This document shows positions 50,143 to 59,325 of a stretch of 64,000 nucleotides of DNA, one piece after another; within the stretch, counting starts at the first letter, position 1, and each line of letters opens with the position of its first letter. Made by a program: the position numbers and the translations under genes. The DNA is taken from positions 124,001 through 188,000 of the forward strand of contig JBFWVA010000007.1 in the NCBI GenBank assembly GCA_050246995.1, written 5' to 3'. The notes below the pieces were generated by a model. It had not been told where the DNA came from. It did no database searches and saw nothing but the letters and a program-made list of their open reading frames with translations. Source of the DNA: SHVO01 sp050246995 (lineage in GTDB: Bacteria; Pseudomonadota; Alphaproteobacteria; Rhodospirillales; Rhodospirillaceae).

Positions 50143-52182
50143 TCAGTTGGCGGTAGCGGCGTTGCGCAGGGCCGGCGCGATCCGCCACCACTTGCCGAAC
50201 GCGCCTTGGCCGAACCCTTCGATGACCTTCATAACCTTCGAGAGCCCGACACTGCGCGCATAGCACATCGGCCCGCCGCGATGGCGCGGGAAGCCGTAAC
50301 CGTTTACATAGGCAACGTCGATATCGTCGATATGACGGGCGATGCCTTCCTCAACGATCCAATAGCCTTCGTTCACCAGCGCGAACATGGTGCGTTCAAC
50401 GATTTCCGCATCGGACACGGCGCGCGGCGTGCGGCCCGTCTCGGAACGGACTTGTTCTATGAACGTGAGCGCCGCCGGATTGGGCGCCTTTACCCCGTCC
50501 TTATACGTATAGAAGCCAGATCCCGACTTCTGACCGAGATGGCCGGCTTCGACGAGGCTGTCGTGCACGATCGTCGCCATCGGCTCGAAAGACCCCGGCG
50601 CCGCCTCTTTGCGCGCCTTATAGCCGATGTCGATACCCGACAAATCGGCGACCGCGAACGGCCCCATGGCCATGCCGAACGCGGTGAGAGCTTTGTCCAC
50701 TTGTTCGGGCGTCGCACCTTCAAGCAGCAGAAGACCGGCTTCACGCACATAGGCGCGCAGCATGCGGTTGCCGATGAAACCTGGGCACACGCCGGCCACG
50801 ACTGGGATCTTGTTGGTGGCCTTGGCGACGGACAGCGCGGTGGCGAGCGCTTCCGGGCTCGTCCTTTTCGCGCGCACGATTTCGAGCAGCTTCATAATGT
50901 TCGCCGGGCTGAAGTAGTGCAGGCCCACCACCGCTTCGGGTCGCGCGATCGAGGCCGCGATCTCATTGATGTCGAGGTAGGACGTGTTGGTGGCGAGGAT
51001 CGCGCCCGGCTTCGCAACTTCGTCGAGCTTCGCAAATACCGCCTTCTTCACATCCATCGATTCGAACACAGCTTCGATGATGAGATCGCAATCGGACAAG
51101 GCGCCGTAATCCGTGCCGCCGGTCAGGGCCGACACACGCTGGTCGCGCTGCGCTTCGGTGATCCGGCCTTTGATGAGCGAATCCTGGTAGCTGGACTGAA
51201 TGCGCGTGAGACCCCGCGTGATCGCCTCTTCCGTCATTTCGAGCAGGCGAACTTTCATGCCGGCATCGAGGAAGGTCATGGCGATACCGGTTCCCATGGT
51301 ACCTGCGCCGATGATGCCGACCGTCTTTACATCGACCGGCTTCGCTTCCGCGATATCGTCCGGCAATTTGCCCGACGCGCGTTCGGCGAAGAAGATATGG
51401 CGCAGCGCCTTGGCTTCCTCGCTGGCGCGTAACTGCAGGAATAGCGCGCGTTCTTCCTTCATGCCGTCGGCGAAAGATTTGCCGGCGGTGCGGCGAATCA
51501 GGTCGATGGCCGCGCCCGGCGCGGCGGCGCCCTTGGCTTGTTTTTTGGTCGCCGCCGCGAGCGCATCAAACTTTGCGGCATCGAGCGCGAAGGACCGCTC
51601 CGACAGACGGCGCCCGCCGGCGGACGTGGTCGCCGCCAGCGCGATCGCTTCGGCGACATGATCGTCCGCCACGGAATCCACGAGGCCGTTGGCCTTGGCT
51701 TTGCCGGCATCGATGGGTTTGCCGGACGTGATCATTTCCGCCGCGGCGGTCGATTCAATGAGACGCGGCAAGCGCTGCGTGCCGCCGGCGCCCGGCACGA
51801 GACCGAGCGTGACTTCGGGCAAGCCGAGCTTGGCGCCCTTGGCGGCGACACGATAGTGGCAGGCGAGTGCAATCTCGAGACCGCCGCCCAGCGCCTGACC
51901 ATGAATCGCTGCAACAACCGTCTTATTAGAGCTTTCGATGGCCGCGGTGACGTCGGGCAGGAACGGTTCGCTGGGCGGCGCGCCGAATTCCTTGACGTCG
52001 GCGCCGGCGATGAAGGTGCGGCCCTTGCACGCGATCACGATGCCTTTCACGGACGCATCGTTCTGCGCATCGGTGACGCCGGCGAGGATCGCGGCGCGCA
52101 CGTCCTGCGACAGGGCGTTCACCGGCGGATTGTCGATCCAGATAACAAGAACGTTGTCCTTGGTTTCGCGCGTCACGGTCAT
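50143..52182 (-). CDS. FadB/FadJ-type enoyl-CoA hydratase / 3-hydroxyacyl-CoA dehydrogenase fusion
   Basis: A 679-residue fusion. Residues about 1-190 form a crotonase domain (GRTFIAGADVKEF; LPEVTLGLVPGAGGTQRLPR with the catalytic glutamate). From about residue 290 an NAD-binding 3-hydroxyacyl-CoA dehydrogenase follows (VGIIGAGTMGTGIAMTFLDAG; VGLHYFSPANIMKLLEIV, with the histidine of the catalytic pair). The C-terminal 3HCDH domain contains PGFIGNRMLRAY. The gene lies 13 bp after paaK and closes the minus-strand paa operon. It can supply both the PaaF hydratase and PaaH dehydrogenase steps, for which no separate genes are present. The ATG at 52182 is preceded by GGAGC. Confidence 0.9.
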   Translation of the reverse strand: MTVTRETKDNVLVIWIDNPPVNALSQDVRAAILAGVTDAQNDASVKGIVIACKGRTFIAGADVKEFGAPPSEPFLPDVTAAIESSNKTVVAAIHGQALGGGLEIALACHYRVAAKGAKLGLPEVTLGLVPGAGGTQRLPRLIESTAAAEMITSGKPIDAGKAKANGLVDSVADDHVAEAIALAATTSAGGRRLSERSFALDAAKFDALAAATKKQAKGAAAPGAAIDLIRRTAGKSFADGMKEERALFLQLRASEEAKALRHIFFAERASGKLPDDIAEAKPVDVKTVGIIGAGTMGTGIAMTFLDAGMKVRLLEMTEEAITRGLTRIQSSYQDSLIKGRITEAQRDQRVSALTGGTDYGALSDCDLIIEAVFESMDVKKAVFAKLDEVAKPGAILATNTSYLDINEIAASIARPEAVVGLHYFSPANIMKLLEIVRAKRTSPEALATALSVAKATNKIPVVAGVCPGFIGNRMLRAYVREAGLLLLEGATPEQVDKALTAFGMAMGPFAVADLSGIDIGYKARKEAAPGSFEPMATIVHDSLVEAGHLGQKSGSGFYTYKDGVKAPNPAALTFIEQVRSETGRTPRAVSDAEIVERTMFALVNEGYWIVEEGIARHIDDIDVAYVNGYGFPRHRGGPMCYARSVGLSKVMKVIEGFGQGAFGKWWRIAPALRNAATAN

Positions 52183-52195
52183 CGATAGCTCCAAC

Positions 52196-53476
52196 TCAAA
52201 TCTTAGGACGCCGGTCGATCACACGCTTGGCTTTGCCTTGCGACCGGTCGAGAGAACCGGGGGTTTTTAGATCGACGGCGATGCTGATGCCAATAATGTC
52301 TTTTACGCGGGCGATGAAACTCGCCGCGGCCGCGGCGCAAGCGCCGTCATCCGCACCCATCCGGCGTTCCACCAGGACAGTGACTTCGTCGGTACGGTGT
52401 GGCCGCGCCACCTCGATGACATAGTGCGGCGCGAGGTCCGGGAACTTGAGGATCTGTTCCTCGATCTGGCTCGGAAACACGTTTACGCCCCGGATAATGA
52501 GCATGTCGTCGGTGCGCGCGTGGATGCGGTCCATGCGGCGCATCGTCCGGCCCTGCCCCGGAAGAAGGCGCGTGAGGTCGCGCGTGCGGTAGCGGATGAC
52601 AGGCATCGCTTCCTTGGTCAGCGAGGTGAAAACAAGCTCGCCTTTCGCGCCGTCCGGGAGCACGGAACCTGTCACGGGATCTATGATTTCCGGATAAAAA
52701 TGATCTTCCCAAATGGTCGGACCGTCTTGGGTGTCGGCGAATTCCTGCGCGACCCCCGGCCCCATGACTTCGGACAATCCGTAAATATCGACCGCCCTAA
52801 TATCAAAAGCCTCTTCGATCTCGCGGCGCATGCCCTCGCCCCAGGGCTCGGCGCCGAATATGCCGATTTTCAAGGAGGACGCGCGCGGATCGAGCCCCTG
52901 GCGCCGGAACTCGTCGAGGATCGCGAGCATGTAACTTGGCGTGACCATGATGATCTCGGGGGCGAAATCGGTGATGAGCTGCACCTGACGCTCCGTCTGC
53001 CCGCCCGACATCGGGATCACCGCGCATCCCAAACGCTCGGCGCCGTAGTGCGCGCCAAGACCGCCCGTGAAGAGGCCGTATCCGTAGGCAACGTGGACTT
53101 TCATGCCCGGATGTCCACCGGCGGCACGAATGGAGCGCGCCATCAACTGCGCCCACGTATCGATGTCGCCTTTCGTGTAACCGACGACCGTGGGTTTGCC
53201 AGTCGTGCCCGACGACGCGTGAATGCGCACGATCTGGTCCTGCGGCACGGCGAAGAATCCAAACGGATACGCGGCGCGCAGATCGGCTTTGGTGGTGAAC
53301 GGAAATTTCGCGAGATCGGCAAGGGACCTGAGATCGGCGGGTGAGACACCCGCCGCGTCCCAGTTTGCCCTGTAGGCCGCGTTGCCCGCATAGGCGCGGG
53401 CAATGCTGTCCTTCAGACGCGCGAATTGGAGCGCGCGCAGGTCCGAGAACGAGGGCGTGGGGGGATCAAAGGTCAT
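52196..53476 (-). CDS. paaK: PaaK, phenylacetate-CoA ligase
   Basis: A 426-residue adenylate-forming ligase. It has the phosphate loop HASSGTTGKPTVVGYTKGD, the adenine-contact DIYGLSEVMGPGVAQEF, and the hinge RGVNVFPSQIEEQIL, all typical of PaaK. It makes phenylacetyl-CoA from phenylacetate, CoA and ATP, the entry step of the pathway. It sits between paaZ (15 bp away) and the FadB-type fusion (13 bp), so all are one transcript. Length is close to the 430-440 residues of characterised PaaK. Confidence 0.95.
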   Translation of the reverse strand: MTFDPPTPSFSDLRALQFARLKDSIARAYAGNAAYRANWDAAGVSPADLRSLADLAKFPFTTKADLRAAYPFGFFAVPQDQIVRIHASSGTTGKPTVVGYTKGDIDTWAQLMARSIRAAGGHPGMKVHVAYGYGLFTGGLGAHYGAERLGCAVIPMSGGQTERQVQLITDFAPEIIMVTPSYMLAILDEFRRQGLDPRASSLKIGIFGAEPWGEGMRREIEEAFDIRAVDIYGLSEVMGPGVAQEFADTQDGPTIWEDHFYPEIIDPVTGSVLPDGAKGELVFTSLTKEAMPVIRYRTRDLTRLLPGQGRTMRRMDRIHARTDDMLIIRGVNVFPSQIEEQILKFPDLAPHYVIEVARPHRTDEVTVLVERRMGADDGACAAAAASFIARVKDIIGISIAVDLKTPGSLDRSQGKAKRVIDRRPKI

Positions 53477-53491
53477 GATCCCACCAACATC

Positions 53492-55522
53492 CTACATCGC
53501 GTTCATCGTCAGGAGGTCGTAGGTCGCGACCAGTTCGTCCGCCTGATTGTGGAGTTGCACGTACCAGCGCACTTCGCCGTACTCATCCTTGCGTGGGGTC
53601 TTCGACTTCACCGTCAGCGTCACGCGGATGCTTTCGCCGGCGGCGATCGGCTTCACGAAGCGCAGATGGTCGAGGCCGTAGTTGGCCAGCACCGGGCCCG
53701 GCGCCGGATCAACGAACAGACCGGCGGCGAAGGACAGGAGCAGGTAGCCGTGCGCAACGCGGCCCGGGAAGAACGGATTGGCCTTCGCGGCTTCTTCGTC
53801 CATGTGGGCATAGAACTTGTCGCCCGTGAATTCGGCGAAGTGTTCGATGTCCTTGATGGTGACGGTGCGTGGCGCGGTCGTGATGGTGTAACCGATCGGC
53901 AATTCACCGAACTTGAGGCGGAACGGATGACGCTCGGCCGGCTTCTGCGCGGCGCCCGGCAAGTAGCTGCCGACAACACCGGCGAGCAGGGTCGGGCTCC
54001 CCTGAAGCGCGGAACGCTGCATGTAGTGTTTGATGCCGCGGATGCCGCCCATTTCCTCGCCGCCGCCCGCGCGGCCGGGACCGCCGTGCACGAGCACGGG
54101 CAGGGGCGAGCCGTGACCGGTGGATTCCTTGGCGCAATCGCGGTCGATAAAGACCATACGCCCGTGATAGGCGCCGGAGCCCAGCACCGCTTCGCGCGCA
54201 ACGTCGGGATCGTGCGTGAACACCGAGATCGCGAGCGAGCCCATGCCACGGTTGGCGAGCGCGATGGCGTCGTCGAAGTCCTTGTACGGCATGATCGTCG
54301 AGACGGGACCAAAGGCTTCCACGTCGTGCACCGCGCTGGCGGTCCACGGATCGTCGGTGCGCAGAAGGATCGGCGACATGAAAGCGCCCTTCGCAACGCC
54401 TTCGCCTTGCGCCTTCACACTGTTCGGATCGCCGTAGACGACCTTGGCCACCTGCGCGAGTTCGGCGACCTTCGCGCGCACGTCCCTCAGCTGGTCCTGG
54501 CTCGCGAGGGCGCCCATGCGCACCCCTTCCATGCGCGGATCGCCGATGACGGTCTTGTCGAGGCGCGCGGCGATGGCCTTCTGAACGTCGTCCAGAAGAT
54601 GCGCGGGCGCCATGGCGCGGCGGATAGCCGTACACTTCTGGCCCGCCTTCACCGTCATTTCCTTCACGACCTCCTTCACGAAGAGATCGAATTCCGGCGT
54701 ATCGGGCTTGGCGTCGGGTCCGAGGATCGAGGCGTTGAGCGAATCACGTTCGGCGACAAAGCGCACGGACTCACGCGCGATGACCGGATGGGCCTGCAGT
54801 TTCATCGAGGTCCCGGCCGAACCGGTGAACGAGACGGCGTCTTGGCAGGTGAGATGATCCAGAAGATCGCCGGCGGACCCGGCGATGAATTGGATTGCGC
54901 CCGGCGGAAGGACGTTCGCGTCGATCATGATGCGGAACGCGGCTTCGGCGAGATAGGCGGTGGACGTGCCCGGCTTCACGATGCACGGCACGCCGGCGAG
55001 AATCGTCGGCGCCAGCTTTTCGAGCATGCCCCACACGGGGAAATTGAAGGCGTTGATATGGACCACGACGCCCTGCAGCGATGTGTAGACGTGCTGACCG
55101 ACGAAGGTGCCGGCCTTGCCCAGCACTTCGAGATCGCCATCGATGAGGATGTTGCTGTTCGGGAGCTCGCGGCGGCCTTTGGAGCTAAAGCTGAACAGCG
55201 TGCCGGCGCCGCCTTCTATATCGATCCAGCTGTCGGTACGCGTGGCGCCGGAGTTGTACGAAAGATCGTAGAGCTCTTCTTTCCGCGCCATGATGGCGTT
55301 CGCGAGCGCCTTCAGGGCGAGCGCGCGCTGATGGAAGGTCATCTTGCGCAGCGCCGGGCCGCCGGTCTTGCGCGCGTAGTCGGCCATCTTCTTGAAGTCG
55401 ATACCGCCGGAGCCGGTCTCGGCCATCTGGTCTCCGGTGACGGCGGAGAAGATCGGTGAAAGTTTACCTTCGCCCGAGATCCATTTGTCGGCGGTATAAT
55501 TCTGAAGACGGATCATCGACAT
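53492..55522 (-). CDS. paaZ: PaaZ, oxepin-CoA hydrolase / semialdehyde dehydrogenase fusion
   Basis: A 676-residue bifunctional enzyme. The N-terminal aldehyde dehydrogenase domain (1 to about 530) has catalytic C297 (AGQKCTAIRR) and general base E258. The C-terminal MaoC-type (R)-hydratase domain has D568 and H573 in TGDKFYAHMDEEAA and the PFFPGRVAHGYLLLS motif. It hydrolyses oxepin-CoA and oxidises the resulting semialdehyde to 3-oxo-5,6-dehydrosuberyl-CoA. Both halves keep their catalytic residues. The gene begins 61 bp after paaG, with the ATG at 55522 chosen over 55516. Confidence 0.95.
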   Translation of the reverse strand: MSMIRLQNYTADKWISGEGKLSPIFSAVTGDQMAETGSGGIDFKKMADYARKTGGPALRKMTFHQRALALKALANAIMARKEELYDLSYNSGATRTDSWIDIEGGAGTLFSFSSKGRRELPNSNILIDGDLEVLGKAGTFVGQHVYTSLQGVVVHINAFNFPVWGMLEKLAPTILAGVPCIVKPGTSTAYLAEAAFRIMIDANVLPPGAIQFIAGSAGDLLDHLTCQDAVSFTGSAGTSMKLQAHPVIARESVRFVAERDSLNASILGPDAKPDTPEFDLFVKEVVKEMTVKAGQKCTAIRRAMAPAHLLDDVQKAIAARLDKTVIGDPRMEGVRMGALASQDQLRDVRAKVAELAQVAKVVYGDPNSVKAQGEGVAKGAFMSPILLRTDDPWTASAVHDVEAFGPVSTIMPYKDFDDAIALANRGMGSLAISVFTHDPDVAREAVLGSGAYHGRMVFIDRDCAKESTGHGSPLPVLVHGGPGRAGGGEEMGGIRGIKHYMQRSALQGSPTLLAGVVGSYLPGAAQKPAERHPFRLKFGELPIGYTITTAPRTVTIKDIEHFAEFTGDKFYAHMDEEAAKANPFFPGRVAHGYLLLSFAAGLFVDPAPGPVLANYGLDHLRFVKPIAAGESIRVTLTVKSKTPRKDEYGEVRWYVQLHNQADELVATYDLLTMNAM

Positions 55523-55583
55523 GTGGAGCGTTCCAATCGTTGAAGGTTAGGCGCGCGGAAAAACAGACGCGCGCAAAGCAGCT

Positions 55584-56375
55584 TTAAGCGCCTGTGAACT
55601 TCGGCTTACGCTTTTCCATGAAGGCGCTGACGCCTTCCAGATAGTCATGGCTGCGTCCAAGTTCACGCATCAGGTCGCGTTCGATGTCGAGTTCGGCGTC
55701 GAGCGGTTTCAGCCACGCGGCGCGGATCGCCGCCTTGGTGGCGGCGAGGCCGCGCGTCGGGCCTTGACCGAACTTCGCCGCGAGCCCGTTCACTTCCTCG
55801 GCGAGCTTATCGTCGTCAACGCACTTCCAGATGAGACCCCAGGCCGCGGCGGTTTCCGCCGGGATCGGCTCGCCGGTGAGCGCCATGCCGAGCGCGCGCG
55901 CCTGACCAACATGTTTGGCGAGATGCCACGTGCCGCCGGAATCCGGGATCAGGCCGATGTTGGCGAAAGATTCGATGAACTTCGCGCTTTTGGCGGCGAT
56001 GACGATATCGCACGCAACGGCGATATTCGCGCCGGCGCCGGCGGCCACGCCGTTCACGGCGCAGATCACCGGCATGCGCAGGTTCGAGAGGCGCTTGATG
56101 AGCGGCCCGTAATAGGTTTCAACCGAGTGCCCGAGATCGACTGGTTCGGCGCCCGGCGCCACGGCGCGGTCGTTCAGGTCCTGCCCGGCGCAGAAACCGC
56201 GGCCGGCGCCCGTCAGCACCAGCACGCGCGCGTCTTTATTGTTTTCAACTTCGGTCAACGCGGCCGCGACTTCCTTATGCATTTGCACAGTGAAGCTGTT
56301 GAGACGGTCGGGCCTGTTGAGAGTCAGGCGCGCGACACCATCCTCAATCGAAAAAATGATGGTCTCAAATTGCAT
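55584..56375 (-). CDS. paaG: PaaG, epoxyphenylacetyl-CoA isomerase
   Basis: A 263-residue crotonase-family protein: LTLNRPDRLNSFTVQMH, GAGRGFCAGQDLNDR (oxyanion loop), VNGVAAGAGANIAVACDIVIAA, and the PaaG-typical IGLIPDSGGTWHLAK with the catalytic aspartate. It isomerises 1,2-epoxyphenylacetyl-CoA to oxepin-CoA. AGGAGGGCGCCC precedes the ATG. It heads the minus-strand operon, divergent from paaI over 123 bp. Confidence 0.93.
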   Translation of the reverse strand: MQFETIIFSIEDGVARLTLNRPDRLNSFTVQMHKEVAAALTEVENNKDARVLVLTGAGRGFCAGQDLNDRAVAPGAEPVDLGHSVETYYGPLIKRLSNLRMPVICAVNGVAAGAGANIAVACDIVIAAKSAKFIESFANIGLIPDSGGTWHLAKHVGQARALGMALTGEPIPAETAAAWGLIWKCVDDDKLAEEVNGLAAKFGQGPTRGLAATKAAIRAAWLKPLDAELDIERDLMRELGRSHDYLEGVSAFMEKRKPKFTGA

Positions 56376-56498
56376 GGGCGCCCTCCTGAAGAATTCGCAG
56401 AATGGCCGGTCGGATTATTATTGGCAAGGCGATTTTGGTGGCTTAAATAAGCGCAAAACGCATAGCCTGTCTTCTTCTTTCACAAAGCAAAAGCAGAC
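56376..56498. promoter_or_regulatory. Divergent paaG/paaI promoter region with shared TCGG-box
   Basis: GGTCGGATTATTATT (56408-56422) matches 13 of 15 bases of GTTCGGTTTATTATT in the paaA promoter (58271-58285). It lies between the two start codons and could be a binding site of the TetR-type regulator or a shared promoter element. Confidence 0.5.
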
Positions 56499-56927
56499 AT
56501 GTCCGACAGTCGCACACTGGCACGGCGCATCGCCGAAACTATGTTGAAGGGCGAAGGCACAGGCCCCTCGTGGGGGGTACAGATCGAAGACGCCGACGTC
56601 GGTTACAGTAAGATTTCCATGACGGTGAGCGACGTGATGCTGAATAGCCACAAGATCGCCCATGGTGGTCATATCTTCGCGCTGGCCGATACCGCATTCG
56701 CCTATGCATGCAACTCGCGCAACCAGGCGACCGTGGCGCAAAGCGCCTCAATTGTATTCACCTCGCCCGTTCAGAACGGCGAGCGCCTGGAGGCCGAAGC
56801 GCGCGAGATCGCGCTGATGGGCCGCAGCGGCGTCTATTCGATCACCGTGCGCGGCGGCGACGGCCGCGTTGTCGCACAATTTCAAGGACAATCCCGCACT
56901 GTCGGCGGGGCCATAGTCGAGGAGTAA
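56499..56927 (+). CDS. paaI: PaaI, hot-dog acyl-CoA thioesterase
   Basis: A 142-residue hot-dog thioesterase of the PaaI family with MLNSHKIAHGGHIFALADTAFAYACNS carrying the catalytic aspartate and helix. It hydrolyses hydroxyphenylacetyl-CoA and similar dead-end CoA esters, releasing trapped CoA. It starts the plus-strand pair with paaJ; the two are 5 bp apart. Confidence 0.92.
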   Translation: MSDSRTLARRIAETMLKGEGTGPSWGVQIEDADVGYSKISMTVSDVMLNSHKIAHGGHIFALADTAFAYACNSRNQATVAQSASIVFTSPVQNGERLEAEAREIALMGRSGVYSITVRGGDGRVVAQFQGQSRTVGGAIVEE

Positions 56928-56932
56928 CGAGA

Positions 56933-58135
56933 ATGGCTGAAGCTTTCATCTGTGACGGCATCCGCACGCCCATCGGGCGCTATAGCGGCAGTTTGGCCAA
57001 CGTGCGTCCGGACGATCTGGCGGCGAAGGTGCTGGCGGAACTGAAGGTGCGCAACCCGCAGCTCGATTTCGCTGCGGTGGACGACATCATCCTCGGCTGC
57101 GCGAATCAGGCCGGCGAAGACAACCGCAACGTCGCGCGCATGGCCGCGCTGCTCTCGGGGATTGGCGACGGCGTGCCGGGGACGACCATCAACCGCCTGT
57201 GCGGTTCTGGATTGGATGCGGTGGCGATGGCCGCGCGCGCGATCAAGACCGGTGAAGCCGATCTGATGATCGCGGGCGGTGTCGAAAGCATGACCCGCGC
57301 GCCGTTCGTGATGGGCAAGGCGAATACCGCCTTTAGCCGCGATGCGCAGATTTTCGATACCACCATCGGCTGGCGCTTCGTGAATCCGCTGATGAAGGCG
57401 CAGTTCGGCATCGATTCCATGCCGGAAACCGCTGAAAACGTGGCGCAAGACTACAAGGTTTCGCGCATCGACCAGGACAAGTTCGCCGTACGCAGCCAGG
57501 AGAAGGCCTCGAAAGCCCAAGCCAACGGCCGTCTCGCCAAGGAGATCGTCGCTGTCACAATCAAACCGGCGAAGGGCGATCCGATCGTCGTGGACAAGGA
57601 CGAGCATCCGCGCGCGACCAGCGTTGAAGCCCTTGGCAAGCTGAAGCCCATCGTGCGCGAGGGCGGCACGATCACCGCGGGCAACGCCAGCGGCGTGAAC
57701 GACGGCGCGGCTGCGCTGATCATCGCCAGCGAAAGAGCCGTGAAGAAGTACAACCTGAACCCGATCGCGCGCGTCGTGGGGGGCGCCGTCGCGGGCGTGC
57801 CGCCGCGCATCATGGGCATGGGTCCGGCGCCGGCGACGCAGAAGGTGCTGGCGCGCAATGGCGTGGCTATTCCCGATCTCGCGGTCATCGAACTCAACGA
57901 AGCCTTCGCCGCGCAGGGCCTTGCGGTGTTGCGCGAACTCGGCATCGCCGACGATGCGGAGAATGTGAACCCGAACGGCGGCGCCATCGCTTTGGGCCAT
58001 CCTTTGGGCATGTCGGGCGCGCGACTCGCCCTGACCGCCAGCCTTGAAATGCAGGCTAGAAGCGGGAATTACGCTCTATGTACAATGTGCATCGGGGTTG
58101 GCCAGGGGATCGCGGTCCTGCTGGCGAAACCTTAA
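56933..58135 (+). CDS. paaJ: PaaJ, 3-oxoadipyl-CoA / 3-oxo-5,6-dehydrosuberyl-CoA thiolase
   Basis: A 400-residue thiolase with the acyl-enzyme cysteine in NRLCGSGLDAV, the NEAFAAQGLAVLRELG motif, the histidine in NGGAIALGHPLGMSGARL, and the second cysteine in LCTMCIGVGQG. Its start EAFICDGIRTPIGRYSG is typical of PcaF/PaaJ. It performs the two thiolytic steps of phenylacetate degradation. The ATG at 56933 follows GAGGAGTAACGAGA. Confidence 0.94.
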   Translation: MAEAFICDGIRTPIGRYSGSLANVRPDDLAAKVLAELKVRNPQLDFAAVDDIILGCANQAGEDNRNVARMAALLSGIGDGVPGTTINRLCGSGLDAVAMAARAIKTGEADLMIAGGVESMTRAPFVMGKANTAFSRDAQIFDTTIGWRFVNPLMKAQFGIDSMPETAENVAQDYKVSRIDQDKFAVRSQEKASKAQANGRLAKEIVAVTIKPAKGDPIVVDKDEHPRATSVEALGKLKPIVREGGTITAGNASGVNDGAAALIIASERAVKKYNLNPIARVVGGAVAGVPPRIMGMGPAPATQKVLARNGVAIPDLAVIELNEAFAAQGLAVLRELGIADDAENVNPNGGAIALGHPLGMSGARLALTASLEMQARSGNYALCTMCIGVGQGIAVLLAKP

Positions 58136-58191
58136 GCGGGGACGACTTTTAAGCTATTGAATTCACTGCCGGTTTTTGCTTGATAGGTCCA

Positions 58192-58216
58192 CCCTCGGAC
58201 GTTGCTCGTCCGGGGG
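58192..58216. repeat. Conspicuous hairpin between paaJ and paaA
   Basis: CCCTCGGACG and CGTCCGGGGG form a ten-pair stem (one T-G pair) over TTGCT. There is no T tract, so it may be a weak or factor-dependent terminator after paaJ or an RNA-stabilising hairpin. Confidence 0.5.
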
Positions 58217-58260
58217 ATGAGCTTAAGATGGCGGCCCATCGGAAAGATGCGGGGAATTAA

Positions 58261-58290
58261 TTGACCGTCTGTTCGGTTTATTATTATAGT
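58261..58290 (+). promoter_or_regulatory. paaA promoter with TetR-type operator candidate
   Basis: TTGACC (58261-58266) and TATAGT (58285-58290), 18 bp apart, give a good sigma-70 promoter 31 bp before the paaA start. The spacer holds ACCG-TCTGTT-CGGT (58264-58277), an inverted repeat suited to a TetR-family repressor. The 15-mer GTTCGGTTTATTATT (58271-58285) recurs near paaI. Confidence 0.6.
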
Positions 58291-58320
58291 CCGATACGAT
58301 TCTCGTTCTAGGAAACGCCC

Positions 58321-59325
58321 ATGTACACCACCGAGATGAGCAAAAACCCGACCCGTCAGGGTCCGTCCGCCGCCGAACCGCCGGAGCTTCTCGAAGCTTT
58401 CGAAGCGCGCGTGGCGAACGACGAGTTCATCGAGCCGAAGGACTGGATGCCCGAGGCCTACCGTAAGACCCTCATCCGTCAGATTTCTCAGCATGCCCAC
58501 TCGGAAGTCGTCGGCATGCTCCCCGAAGGCAACTGGATCACGCGCGCCCCGTCGCTGCGCCGCAAGGCGGTGCTGCTGGCGAAGGTGCAAGACGAAGGCG
58601 GCCACGGTCTCTATCTCTATTCCGCCGCCGAAACGCTGGGCACCAGCCGTGACGAAATGATCGAAGCGCTGCACTCGGGTAAAGCCAAGTATTCGACGAT
58701 CTTCAATTACCCCACCCTCAGCTGGGCCGATATCGGCGCCATCGGCTGGCTGGTGGACGGCGCGGCGATCATGAATCAGGTGCCGCTGCAGCGGACGTCT
58801 TATGGGCCTTACGCCCGCGCCATGGTGCGGGTGTGCAAAGAAGAAAGCTTCCATCAGCGTCAGGGCTTCGAGATCATGATGCAGATGGCCGCCGGCACGC
58901 CGGAACAAAAGGCGATGGCGCAGGACGCGATGAACCGCTGGTGGTGGCCGGCCATCATGATGTTCGGTCCGCCGGACGAGAATTCGCCGAACACGGCGCA
59001 GTCGGTGCGCTGGCGCATCAAGCGCGAAACCAATGACGAGCTGCGCCAGAAGTTCGTGGACGTGACCGTTCCGCAGGCAGAATCCATCGGCCTCACGGTG
59101 CCGGATAAAGACCTCAAGTGGAACGAAGCACGCGGTCAGTACGACTACGGCGCTATCGATTGGGATGAGTTCTGGGCGGTTGTGAAGGGCGAAGGCCCTG
59201 TCGCCAAGGAACGCATGAAGGCGCGCACGGAAGCTTGGGATAAGGGCGCCTGGGTGCGCGAAGCCGCGCTGGCCCATGCCGCCAAGCAAGCCGCGCGCAG
59301 ACAGAAGGAAGTCGTCAATGGCTAA
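58321..59325 (+). CDS. paaA: PaaA, phenylacetyl-CoA epoxidase catalytic subunit
   Basis: A 334-residue di-iron oxygenase subunit. Iron ligands are visible as E62, E92/H95 (DEGGHG) and E175/H178 (KEESFHQRQG), matching the ferritin-like ExxH pairs of PaaA. Together with PaaC it forms the core of the phenylacetyl-CoA 1,2-epoxidase; PaaB bridges and PaaE supplies electrons. AGGAAACGCCC precedes the ATG. It is the first gene of paaABCDE and overlaps paaB by eight bases. Confidence 0.96.
   Translation: MYTTEMSKNPTRQGPSAAEPPELLEAFEARVANDEFIEPKDWMPEAYRKTLIRQISQHAHSEVVGMLPEGNWITRAPSLRRKAVLLAKVQDEGGHGLYLYSAAETLGTSRDEMIEALHSGKAKYSTIFNYPTLSWADIGAIGWLVDGAAIMNQVPLQRTSYGPYARAMVRVCKEESFHQRQGFEIMMQMAAGTPEQKAMAQDAMNRWWWPAIMMFGPPDENSPNTAQSVRWRIKRETNDELRQKFVDVTVPQAESIGLTVPDKDLKWNEARGQYDYGAIDWDEFWAVVKGEGPVAKERMKARTEAWDKGAWVREAALAHAAKQAARRQKEVVNG

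Noticed and set aside
53426..55459. A 677-codon open frame opposite paaZ
   Set aside because: PaaZ on the minus strand has all catalytic residues; the opposite frame is His/Arg-rich without family motifs.
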